This document shows positions 7,922 to 14,944 of a stretch of DNA of 17,339 bases, piece by piece. This DNA is from Desulfobacteraceae bacterium (GTDB lineage Bacteria; Desulfobacterota; DSM-4660; Desulfatiglandales; Desulfatiglandaceae). Where the stretch lies: contig DAOWOF010000020.1 in NCBI GenBank assembly GCA_030642205.1, forward strand, positions 1 through 17,339, in the 5' to 3' direction. Numbering within the stretch: the first letter of the stretch is position 1; each line of letters begins with the position of its first letter. The notes under the pieces were generated by a model. That model did not search any database and was not told the DNA's origin. It saw only the letters and a list, made by a program, of their open reading frames with translations. A program made the translations under genes and the position numbers.

Positions 7922-10378
7922 TCAAAGCTTTAGTTCCGCTCTCTCGATTATCTGATCCTGCACAGGATTAGTAAGGTCGACAAAAAAGGCTGAAAATCCT
8001 GCAACTCTTACCACAAGACTCGAATATTTTTCAGGATTTGCCTGGGCATCAACCAGTGTATCCCGATCTATGACATTATACTGCGCATGATGGATTCCCA
8101 GATTAACAAATTCTTTCATCATAGCAATAAAATTTTCACCATTATTTACCTGTATCTGCTCTTTGGTGAATTTCTGATTAAATAGATGTGTGAATGTGCC
8201 TGCATGATCTACCTTTCCAACAGACATCAATGTAGCTGTTGGGCCATTTAAATCAGTTCCAATTGCAGGTGAAACAGTTCCATCCGAGAAAAGATCCCGA
8301 TCTTTTCTACCATCCGGCGTTGCCCCCGTTGTCCCGCTATAATCAAAATAAGCTGACGCGCCTGTTCCATCTTCATTAAAAGATGTCCCCCAAATATTCT
8401 TGAAACTTTTTACAATCCGGTTATTTCTATTAAAGAAATCCCTTCCAATCAAATCAACATAGTCATCGTCATTACCCCATTTGGGAACTTCATTAATAAA
8501 CATCTGGCGAAGATCCTCCTTTCCCTCCCAGTTATTTTTAAGGGCGTCAAGAAGTTCCTGCATTGAAACCTTTTTTTCATCAAAAACCAGTTTTTTGATT
8601 CCCGCGAGAGAATTAACAACATTCACATGACCGATTGTCTGGATAATTGTATTCGCATAATACCTGTAATCTCTGCAATCCTTACCAGCTTCAAGACAAC
8701 CATCCAGGACACCGGAAAGGAATGGCTGAGGCAGCCATCTTTTGTCAAGTACATCTACTACATTATATATGGTAATTAATTTCTTAAGAAAAAACCTCAA
8801 CTGTTCCTCATAGGCATCCATGACATCGTCAATAGAGGCCCATGACAATGGATCACTGGATTCCGTCCCGATCCTTTTCCCTGAATTTTTCTCAACACCC
8901 TGATAAAAGGAATATTCCAGTATCTTGGGCAAGGCAAAATTTCCTCCCAAAGCCCTATAACACATGGCCTTGCCGGGAAGCATCCATCTCATGCAGCCAT
9001 CAGTAGCATAATCACGCGCGTCTTCAAGTGGTATGCCTAGATTCTGTAGAAATGGGATCATCATATTATCATTGAAAAATGAATAAACGCCCGGTTGCTT
9101 GATCAGGGAATCCAGTATTTTCCTGTAAAATTTTTCTGGTGTATGTGGATGGAGTCGAACTGCGATTGCAGGCTGATTTAATCCCATCGCGTTTTTCGCA
9201 TCCATAATAATATAAGTCATCTCATTTGTGACATCAGCGCCATAGCTGTCTACGCCGCCGATTGTAGTCACACGGGTAACTAATGGGCCTGCTGCTGGCT
9301 GAGAAGGAGGAATGAGTGTCCCCTCTTCATTAAATTTCAGAAACAGATGTTCCATGAGCTCTCGAGCATCTTCATCGGTAATCCTCCCCGCTTGTTTATC
9401 CTTTTTATAGAAAGGATAAAATATTTGGTCCATCCTCTCTCCATTGCCTGAGGATTGGGTATCCAGAACCCTTGCAACCAAATTTACAAGCCAATAAGAT
9501 TGTATGGCTTCAAATAATGTTCGGGGTGGATTTTCAGGTACCCATTCACATGTATTGGCCATCTCATTAAGCTCAGTCTTCCTGTTTTCATCTTTTTCCT
9601 GAGAAGCCTGTTCCTTTAAGAGGACAGAAAATCTCTTGCCCTGCCTTATTACAGCCTCTGTATAAATAATAACAGATTCATAAAAATCCTTTTTATTAAG
9701 GTATTCTTCCGGGTGTAAATAAATATCCGGATCAGACGCGTTTTCTTCCAGTTTTATCTTTGCTTCCTCAACTATTCCCTTCAACCCAACCTTAAATATC
9801 TTTTTGTAGTTGGGAGTTCCCACATGACCTCCGTGGAGCCATAAATAGACACCCTGTTTTGGATATGACCAATAATCAAGAATATGCTGTGGCAGTAATT
9901 TCCGCTCTTTGCCGTGAACGGCCTTATTAGCCCAGTATTTATGGATTTCGTGAAGTTCTTCTCTCTTTTTTTCATCAGGTAAAAGCATGGAATATTCAGA
10001 GTCAATAGCTTTATCCAGCCACCTGGTCCACTTTTCAGGATAGGTAATAAGAGAACATGGCTTACTTGCAATATTACCAACAATCTTTTCATCCGGAAGC
10101 ACATATAGCGTCCTGTTATCCAGAAAATACGCCATAGATTTAGCCCTTCTTAAGGCAACAGGCTCATCTTCAACCTGCTTGTATCCTTCTGTAACCAACC
10201 TTGCCCGTTCAATACACAACCTCACTTCTTCGCGATAGGGCATTCGGCCTGCATCTTTTACCCTTTCTACCTTTCCTCCCTCTGACTCAATCCTGCCAAC
10301 GCCTCTCCCTCCCTTGCTCTGATAAGCCAAAGACAACTTCATTTGTTCCGTTTTTCTTACCCTTGCCGCTTCTCCCAT
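7922..10378 (-). CDS. Glycyl radical enzyme of the pyruvate formate-lyase superfamily, reaction unassigned
   Basis: The 818-residue protein is full length for the family. The C-terminal motif RVAGFSAFF places the radical on G794, 24 residues from the end. The active-site Cys is C462 in DGCMRWMLPGK. Glycerol/diol dehydratases, CutC, HypD, IslA and hydroxyphenylacetate decarboxylase have GCVE here; this protein has Arg464 in place of Glu, which argues against those reactions. PKWGNDDDY (632-640), TPDGR (687-691) and GPTA are core family motifs; the Trp form of PKWGNDD is, from memory, the one used for benzylsuccinate/alkylsuccinate synthase primers, a weak hint of X-succinate synthase chemistry. 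R475, 13 residues after the Cys, could bind a carboxylate, as an Arg near the Cys does in BssA. A radical SAM activase is required but absent here, as are the small subunits of known fumarate-adding enzymes. The start follows GAGGTGATATT. Confidence 0.9.
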   Translation of the reverse strand: MGEAARVRKTEQMKLSLAYQSKGGRGVGRIESEGGKVERVKDAGRMPYREEVRLCIERARLVTEGYKQVEDEPVALRRAKSMAYFLDNRTLYVLPDEKIVGNIASKPCSLITYPEKWTRWLDKAIDSEYSMLLPDEKKREELHEIHKYWANKAVHGKERKLLPQHILDYWSYPKQGVYLWLHGGHVGTPNYKKIFKVGLKGIVEEAKIKLEENASDPDIYLHPEEYLNKKDFYESVIIYTEAVIRQGKRFSVLLKEQASQEKDENRKTELNEMANTCEWVPENPPRTLFEAIQSYWLVNLVARVLDTQSSGNGERMDQIFYPFYKKDKQAGRITDEDARELMEHLFLKFNEEGTLIPPSQPAAGPLVTRVTTIGGVDSYGADVTNEMTYIIMDAKNAMGLNQPAIAVRLHPHTPEKFYRKILDSLIKQPGVYSFFNDNMMIPFLQNLGIPLEDARDYATDGCMRWMLPGKAMCYRALGGNFALPKILEYSFYQGVEKNSGKRIGTESSDPLSWASIDDVMDAYEEQLRFFLKKLITIYNVVDVLDKRWLPQPFLSGVLDGCLEAGKDCRDYRYYANTIIQTIGHVNVVNSLAGIKKLVFDEKKVSMQELLDALKNNWEGKEDLRQMFINEVPKWGNDDDYVDLIGRDFFNRNNRIVKSFKNIWGTSFNEDGTGASAYFDYSGTTGATPDGRKDRDLFSDGTVSPAIGTDLNGPTATLMSVGKVDHAGTFTHLFNQKFTKEQIQVNNGENFIAMMKEFVNLGIHHAQYNVIDRDTLVDAQANPEKYSSLVVRVAGFSAFFVDLTNPVQDQIIERAELKL

Positions 10379-10463
10379 AATATCACCTCACTCCCTCCAT
10401 ATCTTAATGGAGCCTGGATTAAGAATCTCATGAAATCTTAAAAACTGAAGCCTGTTTATATTG

Positions 10464-10509
10464 TATGTATTAATTTATTATATTATTGTCAACCTTTTCA
10501 GGGTGTCAA
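10464..10509 (-). promoter_or_regulatory. Candidate promoter region for the glycyl radical enzyme gene
   Basis: Two perfect TTGACA boxes occur on the minus strand, at 10504-10509 and 10487-10492, inside very AT-rich DNA. The upstream one has TAATAT 18 nt downstream (10480-10485, 4 of 6). The downstream one has TACATA 17 nt downstream (10464-10469, 3 of 6). Either would start a transcript roughly 80-95 nt before the ATG at 10378. This would allow the gene to be expressed apart from the dehydrogenase gene upstream. Confidence 0.4.
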
Positions 10510-10533
10510 CTCGAATAAATTTATCTTAAATAT

Positions 10534-10586
10534 GACGGGCTCATAAAAAGTCCATCAGCAGGCCGAGAGCGAGTAAGTCACGGCCT
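10534..10586 (+). repeat. Dispersed intergenic repeat R1, copy b, with adjoining hairpin
   Basis: Positions 10534-10557 match 20 of 24 bases of the copy at 487-510. Directly after it AGGCCG (10560-10565) and CGGCCT (10581-10586) form a 6-bp GC-rich stem with a 15-nt loop. The unit lies between the dehydrogenase stop codon and the glycyl radical enzyme promoter region. It may be a non-autonomous element or a transcript-processing site; the sequence does not say which. Confidence 0.55.
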
Positions 10587-10641
10587 TGGGTGGGGGGTGA
10601 ATTGTTTAAATTTACTTCTTCCTTGGCCTCTTGGAAATAAA

Positions 10642-11493
10642 TCAGCTATAATTATAAATTCCTTTTCCTGTTTTCCTGCCAAGACGGCCAGAGCGTACCA
10701 GTTTTCTCAATAATGGGGCTGGTTTATATTTATCTCCCAGTTCACTATGCAGACCTTCCATCACCATTAATAAGGTGTCTAATCCGACTAGATCAGCAAG
10801 GGCAAGCGGACCAATTGGATGATTACATCCAAGTACCATTCCTTTATCTATATCTTCTGCGGATGCGACTCCTTCACCAAATGCGAAAAAAGCCTCATTA
10901 ATCATTGGACAAAGGATCCTGTTTACAGCAAATGCCGGCGCTTCATTAACAATAATAACTTCCTTGTCAATTTTGTTGCCTAATTCTTTAATTATATCAA
11001 GTGTTTCATCAGAAGTTTCATATCCTCTGATAACCTCCAGGAGACGCATGACAGGAACAGGATTAAAAAAATGTGTCCCGATAAATTTTTCCGGTCTCTT
11101 GGTTGTCGTTGCCAATTCTGTGATACTTAGGCCTGAAGTATTACTGCAAAAGAGACACTCAGCTGAGGCAAGATTTTCAAGCTCATTAAAAAGTTGTTTT
11201 TTGATGTCCATACGTTCAATAATGACTTCAATAACTATGTCTGCGTCTTTTACTGCTTCTCCAAGATCAACAGCAGGAAGTATTCTGGCAAGGATTTGAT
11301 CCATCTCTTCCTGTGTCTTCTTGTTTTTACTAACGTCACGGGTGAGGTTCTTTGTAATCATCTTCATTCCATTATCGACAAAACCCTGTTCGATATCTCT
11401 CATAGATACCTGGTACCCTGCTTGAGCACAAACCTGCGCAACACCATTGCCCATTAAACCGGCGCCCAAGACACATATTTTTTTAATATCCAT
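10642..11493 (-). CDS. 3-hydroxyacyl-CoA dehydrogenase (3-hydroxybutyryl-CoA dehydrogenase type)
   Basis: Starting at MDIKKICVLG the protein has 283 residues, the usual length for single-domain-pair 3-hydroxybutyryl-CoA dehydrogenases. The Rossmann motif is GAGLMGNG (10-17). Catalytic-site residues expected from the mammalian enzyme are present: S120 in SNTSG, H141 in THFFNP, E153 in LLEVIRG and N191 in AFAVNR. It oxidises a (3S)-hydroxyacyl-CoA to the 3-oxoacyl-CoA with NAD(P)+ in the cytoplasm. The ATG at 11491-11493 is preceded by AAGGAG with a 7-nt spacer; an upstream in-frame ATG at 11586 would add 31 residues unlike any family N-terminus and has no such site, so it was not used. In this setting it probably acts in a beta-oxidation-like branch, but chain length and ring or linear substrate cannot be read from sequence. 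Confidence 0.9.
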   Translation of the reverse strand: MDIKKICVLGAGLMGNGVAQVCAQAGYQVSMRDIEQGFVDNGMKMITKNLTRDVSKNKKTQEEMDQILARILPAVDLGEAVKDADIVIEVIIERMDIKKQLFNELENLASAECLFCSNTSGLSITELATTTKRPEKFIGTHFFNPVPVMRLLEVIRGYETSDETLDIIKELGNKIDKEVIIVNEAPAFAVNRILCPMINEAFFAFGEGVASAEDIDKGMVLGCNHPIGPLALADLVGLDTLLMVMEGLHSELGDKYKPAPLLRKLVRSGRLGRKTGKGIYNYS

Positions 11494-11632
11494 AATATTA
11501 CTCCTTTTTTTACCAGGAAAAATAGTTCCAGTTAATATTGCATCCAATAAACATAATCGTAACTTTGTATTAACGTTGGTTAACATAAGCTGATTTGCAT
11601 GGCAATAATTAATGACTCCAAAATATTCCTGC

Positions 11633-11693
11633 CGATAAGGAGTTGTCCGTAAATAACTTGAACATCTTGCACCTCATTTTCAGACAAGTCCTA
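11633..11693. repeat. Palindromic intergenic element R2 (MITE-like hairpin)
   Basis: TAAGGAGTTGTC (11636-11647) and GACAAGTCCTAA (11683-11694) are inverted copies with 10 of 12 matches, and pairing continues inward so that about 14 of 18 positions match. The ends enclose about 23 nt. The left end, 11633-11654, is repeated with 20 of 22 matches in inverted orientation at 13717-13738, and the inner segment resembles 7741-7758. The element sits between the flavoprotein stop and the dehydrogenase start. It could be a small non-autonomous mobile element or a REP-like processing site. Confidence 0.55.
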
Positions 11694-11713
11694 ACCGACA
11701 AGGTTTATTTAAA

Positions 11714-13663
11714 TTATATCTGTAAAGCAATTTTATGGGCTTCGTGAATGGCATCTAATGCATTTCCTGGTTTCTTTGCATCGCCAATTACATAAAACTC
11801 ATAAGGCATATTTATTAAATTTTTTTTAAATGGATTGTTAGATAAAGCGCCAATTGCCCAGACAATGGTGTCAATCATATTTATTTTTTTTTCTTTTCCA
11901 TCAATATCAAGGACAACATCATTATCAGCCATACCTTTAAATAGAGTATTTTTCATTAGAGTTACATTGCAGTCGATTATTTTTGAACGCATGTAAAACC
12001 TGTTTAAAAGGCCCATATCGGCAGCAAAAGAATTAGACTGCTCTACAAGTATAATCTCTTTCCCTTTTCTACCAAGAAAAAGCGCTGTCTCAAACCCAAC
12101 AGACGCGCCTCCTACTATCAAGACTCGATCTCCAACGGGAACCTTGTCATCAATGACATCCCATGCTGTAGCTGTTATAATTTCATTATTATCAATTTGC
12201 AGGAATCCAGGTTTTGCTCCTGTTGCTACAATAATTACATCAGGGGAGAATTCCTTGATTATATCCAGGTTTACTTCATGATTCATCATAACTTTTACAT
12301 TATGACGCTCCATTTGACAGGATAAATACCTTATCTCCTCCTTTATTTCCTCTTTAAAAGGAATTTTTGACGAAAGGTATAGCTGGCCGCCCAGTCTGTT
12401 TGTCTTTTCCATAAGTACCACTTCATGGCCTCTTTTGGATGCAATCCTAGCCGCCTCCATACCAGCAGGCCCCCCTCCGGCCACCAATATTTTTTTCTTT
12501 TTTTCAGCCTTTTTAAGTATAAATGACCCTTCTCTTCCCACGCGGGGATTTACCAAACATCTTATTGAGCTATCCGTTGTCGTGTTTTTGCCTGTCAAGG
12601 TGGGCATGGCAACCCTGTCAAGACACCCCTGATTACATGCGATACATTTCCTTATATTTTGAAAATCCCCATTTTTTGCCTTTACAGGGAGATTTGGATC
12701 AGCAATAAGGGGTCTGCCCATGGCAATTATATCTGCCCACCCCTTTTCCAAAATTCTTTCCGCAAGCACAGGATCATTTATTCTTCCAACGGCAACCACT
12801 GGTATATTCACATTTTCTTTTATTTCTTTAGCAAGTGATGATAAATACCCTCTTGGTTCCATCATAGGCGCCACTGATGCCTTTTTCGCGCCAATAATAC
12901 CTCCGGATATACTCAGATAATCAATTCCTGATTCAACAAGATAGGGAACCATACCTTTGGCATCCTCAATTTTTGTGCCCCCAGGTACAAAGTCATCTCC
13001 ATTGATTCTGATTCCTAATGTGAAATCATTCCCAACCTTATCCCGTGTTCTTTGTATAATTTCGCATGGAAACCTTGCCATGTTTTCATAGGTATTGCCA
13101 TAGGCATCCTTACGTCTGTTATAGTATTTTGATAAAAATTGGCTAATAAGATACCCATGCCCCCCATGGAATTCAACCATATCAAATCCCGCGTCTTTAG
13201 CCCTCCTGGCAGCTTCTGAAAACTGTTCAACCAGATCTTGTATCTCAGCTATACTTAACTCCCTTGGAATATCTTTGCTTGAAAGAGTATTAACAGGAGA
13301 TGGGCCAATAAAGAGTTTGCCTTTGGCATCAGGGTGGCCTTGAGCGCCCATATGTACCAGTTGAATACCTACTTTGGCCCCTGCTTTCTTTACAGGCCCG
13401 CTCAATTTTTTAAGACCATCAATGAATCTATCATCAAAAATTGAAGGGATTTCAATTTTAACTTCACCCATTGAGTCAACAATAAGCGCGCTCTGGGTTA
13501 TAATCAGACTTGCTCCGCCTCGAGCGCGAGCTACATAATAATCTACAAGACGTTTTGAGATTCTTCCATCCTCTGCCAGACTATTGCCCATTGCGGGCAT
13601 AATGATTCTATTTTTCAGGTTAAGTGTCCCGACCATAATTGGCTCAAATAATCTTTCCAGCAT
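11714..13663 (-). CDS. Old Yellow Enzyme-family Fe-S flavoprotein (2,4-dienoyl-CoA / 2-enoate reductase type)
   Basis: The 649-residue protein has the FadH/2-enoate reductase layout. An FMN-binding TIM barrel spans about 1-335, with HGGHGYLISQFLS (166-178) supplying the two His and Tyr of the active site and RPLIADPNLP following. A 4Fe-4S site has C340, C343, C347 and C369. An FAD domain begins at GGGPAG (396-401), and an NAD(P) domain at GGASVG (518-523). It would reduce an activated C=C bond of an enoate or (di)enoyl-CoA, passing electrons NADH-FAD-FeS-FMN. Related enzymes include 2,4-dienoyl-CoA reductase, BaiCD/BaiH and 2-naphthoyl-CoA reductases, so the substrate is open. The gap between the third and fourth Cys is 21 residues, against 11 in E. 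coli FadH. The start is supported by AGAAGGAG 9 nt upstream. It precedes the dehydrogenase gene by 220 nt. Confidence 0.9.
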   Translation of the reverse strand: MLERLFEPIMVGTLNLKNRIIMPAMGNSLAEDGRISKRLVDYYVARARGGASLIITQSALIVDSMGEVKIEIPSIFDDRFIDGLKKLSGPVKKAGAKVGIQLVHMGAQGHPDAKGKLFIGPSPVNTLSSKDIPRELSIAEIQDLVEQFSEAARRAKDAGFDMVEFHGGHGYLISQFLSKYYNRRKDAYGNTYENMARFPCEIIQRTRDKVGNDFTLGIRINGDDFVPGGTKIEDAKGMVPYLVESGIDYLSISGGIIGAKKASVAPMMEPRGYLSSLAKEIKENVNIPVVAVGRINDPVLAERILEKGWADIIAMGRPLIADPNLPVKAKNGDFQNIRKCIACNQGCLDRVAMPTLTGKNTTTDSSIRCLVNPRVGREGSFILKKAEKKKKILVAGGGPAGMEAARIASKRGHEVVLMEKTNRLGGQLYLSSKIPFKEEIKEEIRYLSCQMERHNVKVMMNHEVNLDIIKEFSPDVIIVATGAKPGFLQIDNNEIITATAWDVIDDKVPVGDRVLIVGGASVGFETALFLGRKGKEIILVEQSNSFAADMGLLNRFYMRSKIIDCNVTLMKNTLFKGMADNDVVLDIDGKEKKINMIDTIVWAIGALSNNPFKKNLINMPYEFYVIGDAKKPGNALDAIHEAHKIALQI

Positions 13664-14152
13664 ACCGAAAAACTCCTTCTAATAATTTTATTATGCATAC
13701 ATACAAGGAATATTACATTTACGGACAACGCCTTAACGCTAACAAAATTGGAACCCGATCCAGCATAAAGCATGGTAATCAAATGGTAACTATTCAGCAA
13801 TGTAACCGGGGTGAAAGATCCTGGCGTTTATTATAGAAGTAACTAATACCCAAGAAGCACAGCCCATCAAAAACGAGCTCTAAGAAATCTCGCAAAAAGG
13901 GCAAAAAGTATGAGGTTCCAACTAGTTGAGTGCCAAACTCCAAATCTTGTTACTTAGAAGAAGCGAATATCCACTGCAAGACTAATTTGATTAAATCATG
14001 AAAAATTTACCTAATAGGTCGTAAAGAAAGAATCTGCTAAATGATTAAGTATGATGTAATGATATGCTAGAGAATTCTACAAACAGGTTCAGCCTTGACA
14101 GGTCATTTTTTAACGATCTCTAAGGCTCAAACAGTTTCCAGGTTTAATCAGA
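13664..14152 (-). other. 490-nt intergenic region before the flavoprotein gene
   Basis: No convincing gene was found. The region separates the livM-ligase-livG unit from the flavoprotein gene and so may hold a terminator and a promoter. On the minus strand TTGAGCCTT (14130-14122) and AAGGCTGAA (14096-14088) could pair with one mismatch, but the 25-nt loop and lack of a T tract make a weak terminator. A perfect TGGCAC (13935-13930, minus) has a GT instead of GC at the -12 position, so it is a poor RpoN site. CAACTAGTTG at 13919-13928 is a perfect palindrome that could be an operator. Confidence 0.4.
13717..13738 (-). repeat. Solitary end of repeat R2, inverted relative to 11633
   Basis: On the minus strand these 22 nt match 20 of 22 positions of 11633-11654 (shared core GTTGTCCGTAAAT). 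No matching second end was found nearby. Together the two copies face inward on both sides of the flavoprotein gene. Confidence 0.55.
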
Positions 14153-14944
14153 TCAGTGCTGCGTGTCTGAAATCAGCTGATCTACTTCTTTTCCAAGGTA
14201 GGCCTTGACCACTTCTGGATTTTTTATTACCTCAAGGGGAGGGCCTTCCGCTATAATACGGCCAAAATTGACAACCACCAGACGATCTGCTAATTCCAGA
14301 AGTTCTGATAATTTATGCTCTACAATGAGCATGGCCGGCCCCTCGCTATGTAATCGTCCAAATCGTCCTCCTTTATGCAGCCTCTTTAAAGACTTGGTGA
14401 TCAGGGAGGCTTCATTAGGGTTTAAGCCTCCCAGAGGTTCATCCAGGACCATAAGCTCAGGCTGAGTTGCCAGCGCCCTTGCTAATTCCAGCCTCTTCAG
14501 GTCTCCATGGGACAAGACAGCCGCTGGTTCATTGGCAAGATCAAGTATGCCGCAAAATTCCAGGGCGTTTTGTGCCCTTGCCTCAGCAGTTTTGACCCAA
14601 TCGCCGGTCTTTCTGGCCCTCTTGCACAGGCAGGAAACCATTACATTGGCAATAACTGGCAAGCGGCGGAAGGGCTTGACTACCTGGAAGGTTGAGGCAA
14701 TGCCTTTATTAATGATTTTATGGGTTGGTTTGCCGGTGATATCTTCCCCCTTAAAGCGTATGATACCGGATGTAGGCTTTAAGATGGAGGTTATCAGGCG
14801 AATGATTGTTGACTTTCCAGCCCCATTTGGCCCAATCAAGCCTACGATCTCATCTCTTCCAACCTGAAAGGAGACCTGATCAAGGGCCTTTAATTCCCCA
14901 AAATTCTTGGTCAGATTTTCGATCTCAAAGAAAGCGTCAGACAT
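14153..14944 (-). CDS. ABC transporter ATP-binding protein, LivG type
   Basis: The 263-residue ATPase has Walker A GPNGAGKST (38-46), Q-loop Q87 in STFQ, a signature LSHGDLKRLELARAL (144-158), Walker B LMVLDEP (164-170), and H-loop H210. STFQVVKPFRRLPVIANVM and the C-terminal EGPPLEVIKNPEVVKAYLG are typical of LivG, the ATPase of branched-chain amino acid (HAAT) type uptake systems. These systems also import aromatic and other carboxylic acids. The signature starts LSHGD rather than LSYGE/LSGGQ, and about 10 extra residues (around GRFGRLHSEG, 194-201) lie between the D-loop and the H-loop. Its ATG overlaps the end of the ligase gene by 8 nt, so the two are co-transcribed and probably translationally coupled. 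A LivF partner is not seen downstream and may lie upstream of the window. Confidence 0.92.
   Translation of the reverse strand: MSDAFFEIENLTKNFGELKALDQVSFQVGRDEIVGLIGPNGAGKSTIIRLITSILKPTSGIIRFKGEDITGKPTHKIINKGIASTFQVVKPFRRLPVIANVMVSCLCKRARKTGDWVKTAEARAQNALEFCGILDLANEPAAVLSHGDLKRLELARALATQPELMVLDEPLGGLNPNEASLITKSLKRLHKGGRFGRLHSEGPAMLIVEHKLSELLELADRLVVVNFGRIIAEGPPLEVIKNPEVVKAYLGKEVDQLISDTQH

Noticed and set aside
7922..10378. Annotation as glycerol dehydratase, choline lyase or pyruvate formate-lyase
   Set aside because: The Cys motif is GCMRW, not GCVE, and not the adjacent Cys-Cys of pyruvate formate-lyase.
11494..11586. 31-residue N-terminal extension of the hydroxyacyl-CoA dehydrogenase
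   Set aside because: The internal ATG at 11491-11493 has a strong AAGGAG site at good distance and gives the normal family N-terminus; the extension resembles nothing and has no such site.
13639..13836. 65-residue plus-strand open frame in the spacer
   Set aside because: It overlaps the flavoprotein start and the repeat at 13717-13738 and has no protein-like composition.
13930..13935. Perfect TGGCAC box as a sigma-54 promoter for the flavoprotein gene
   Set aside because: The -12 element at the required distance reads GT rather than GC and the box is about 270 nt from the start codon.
14088..14130. Hairpin as a terminator of the LivG-type gene
   Set aside because: The stem has a mismatch, a 25-nt loop and no following T tract; it is only mentioned within the spacer entry.
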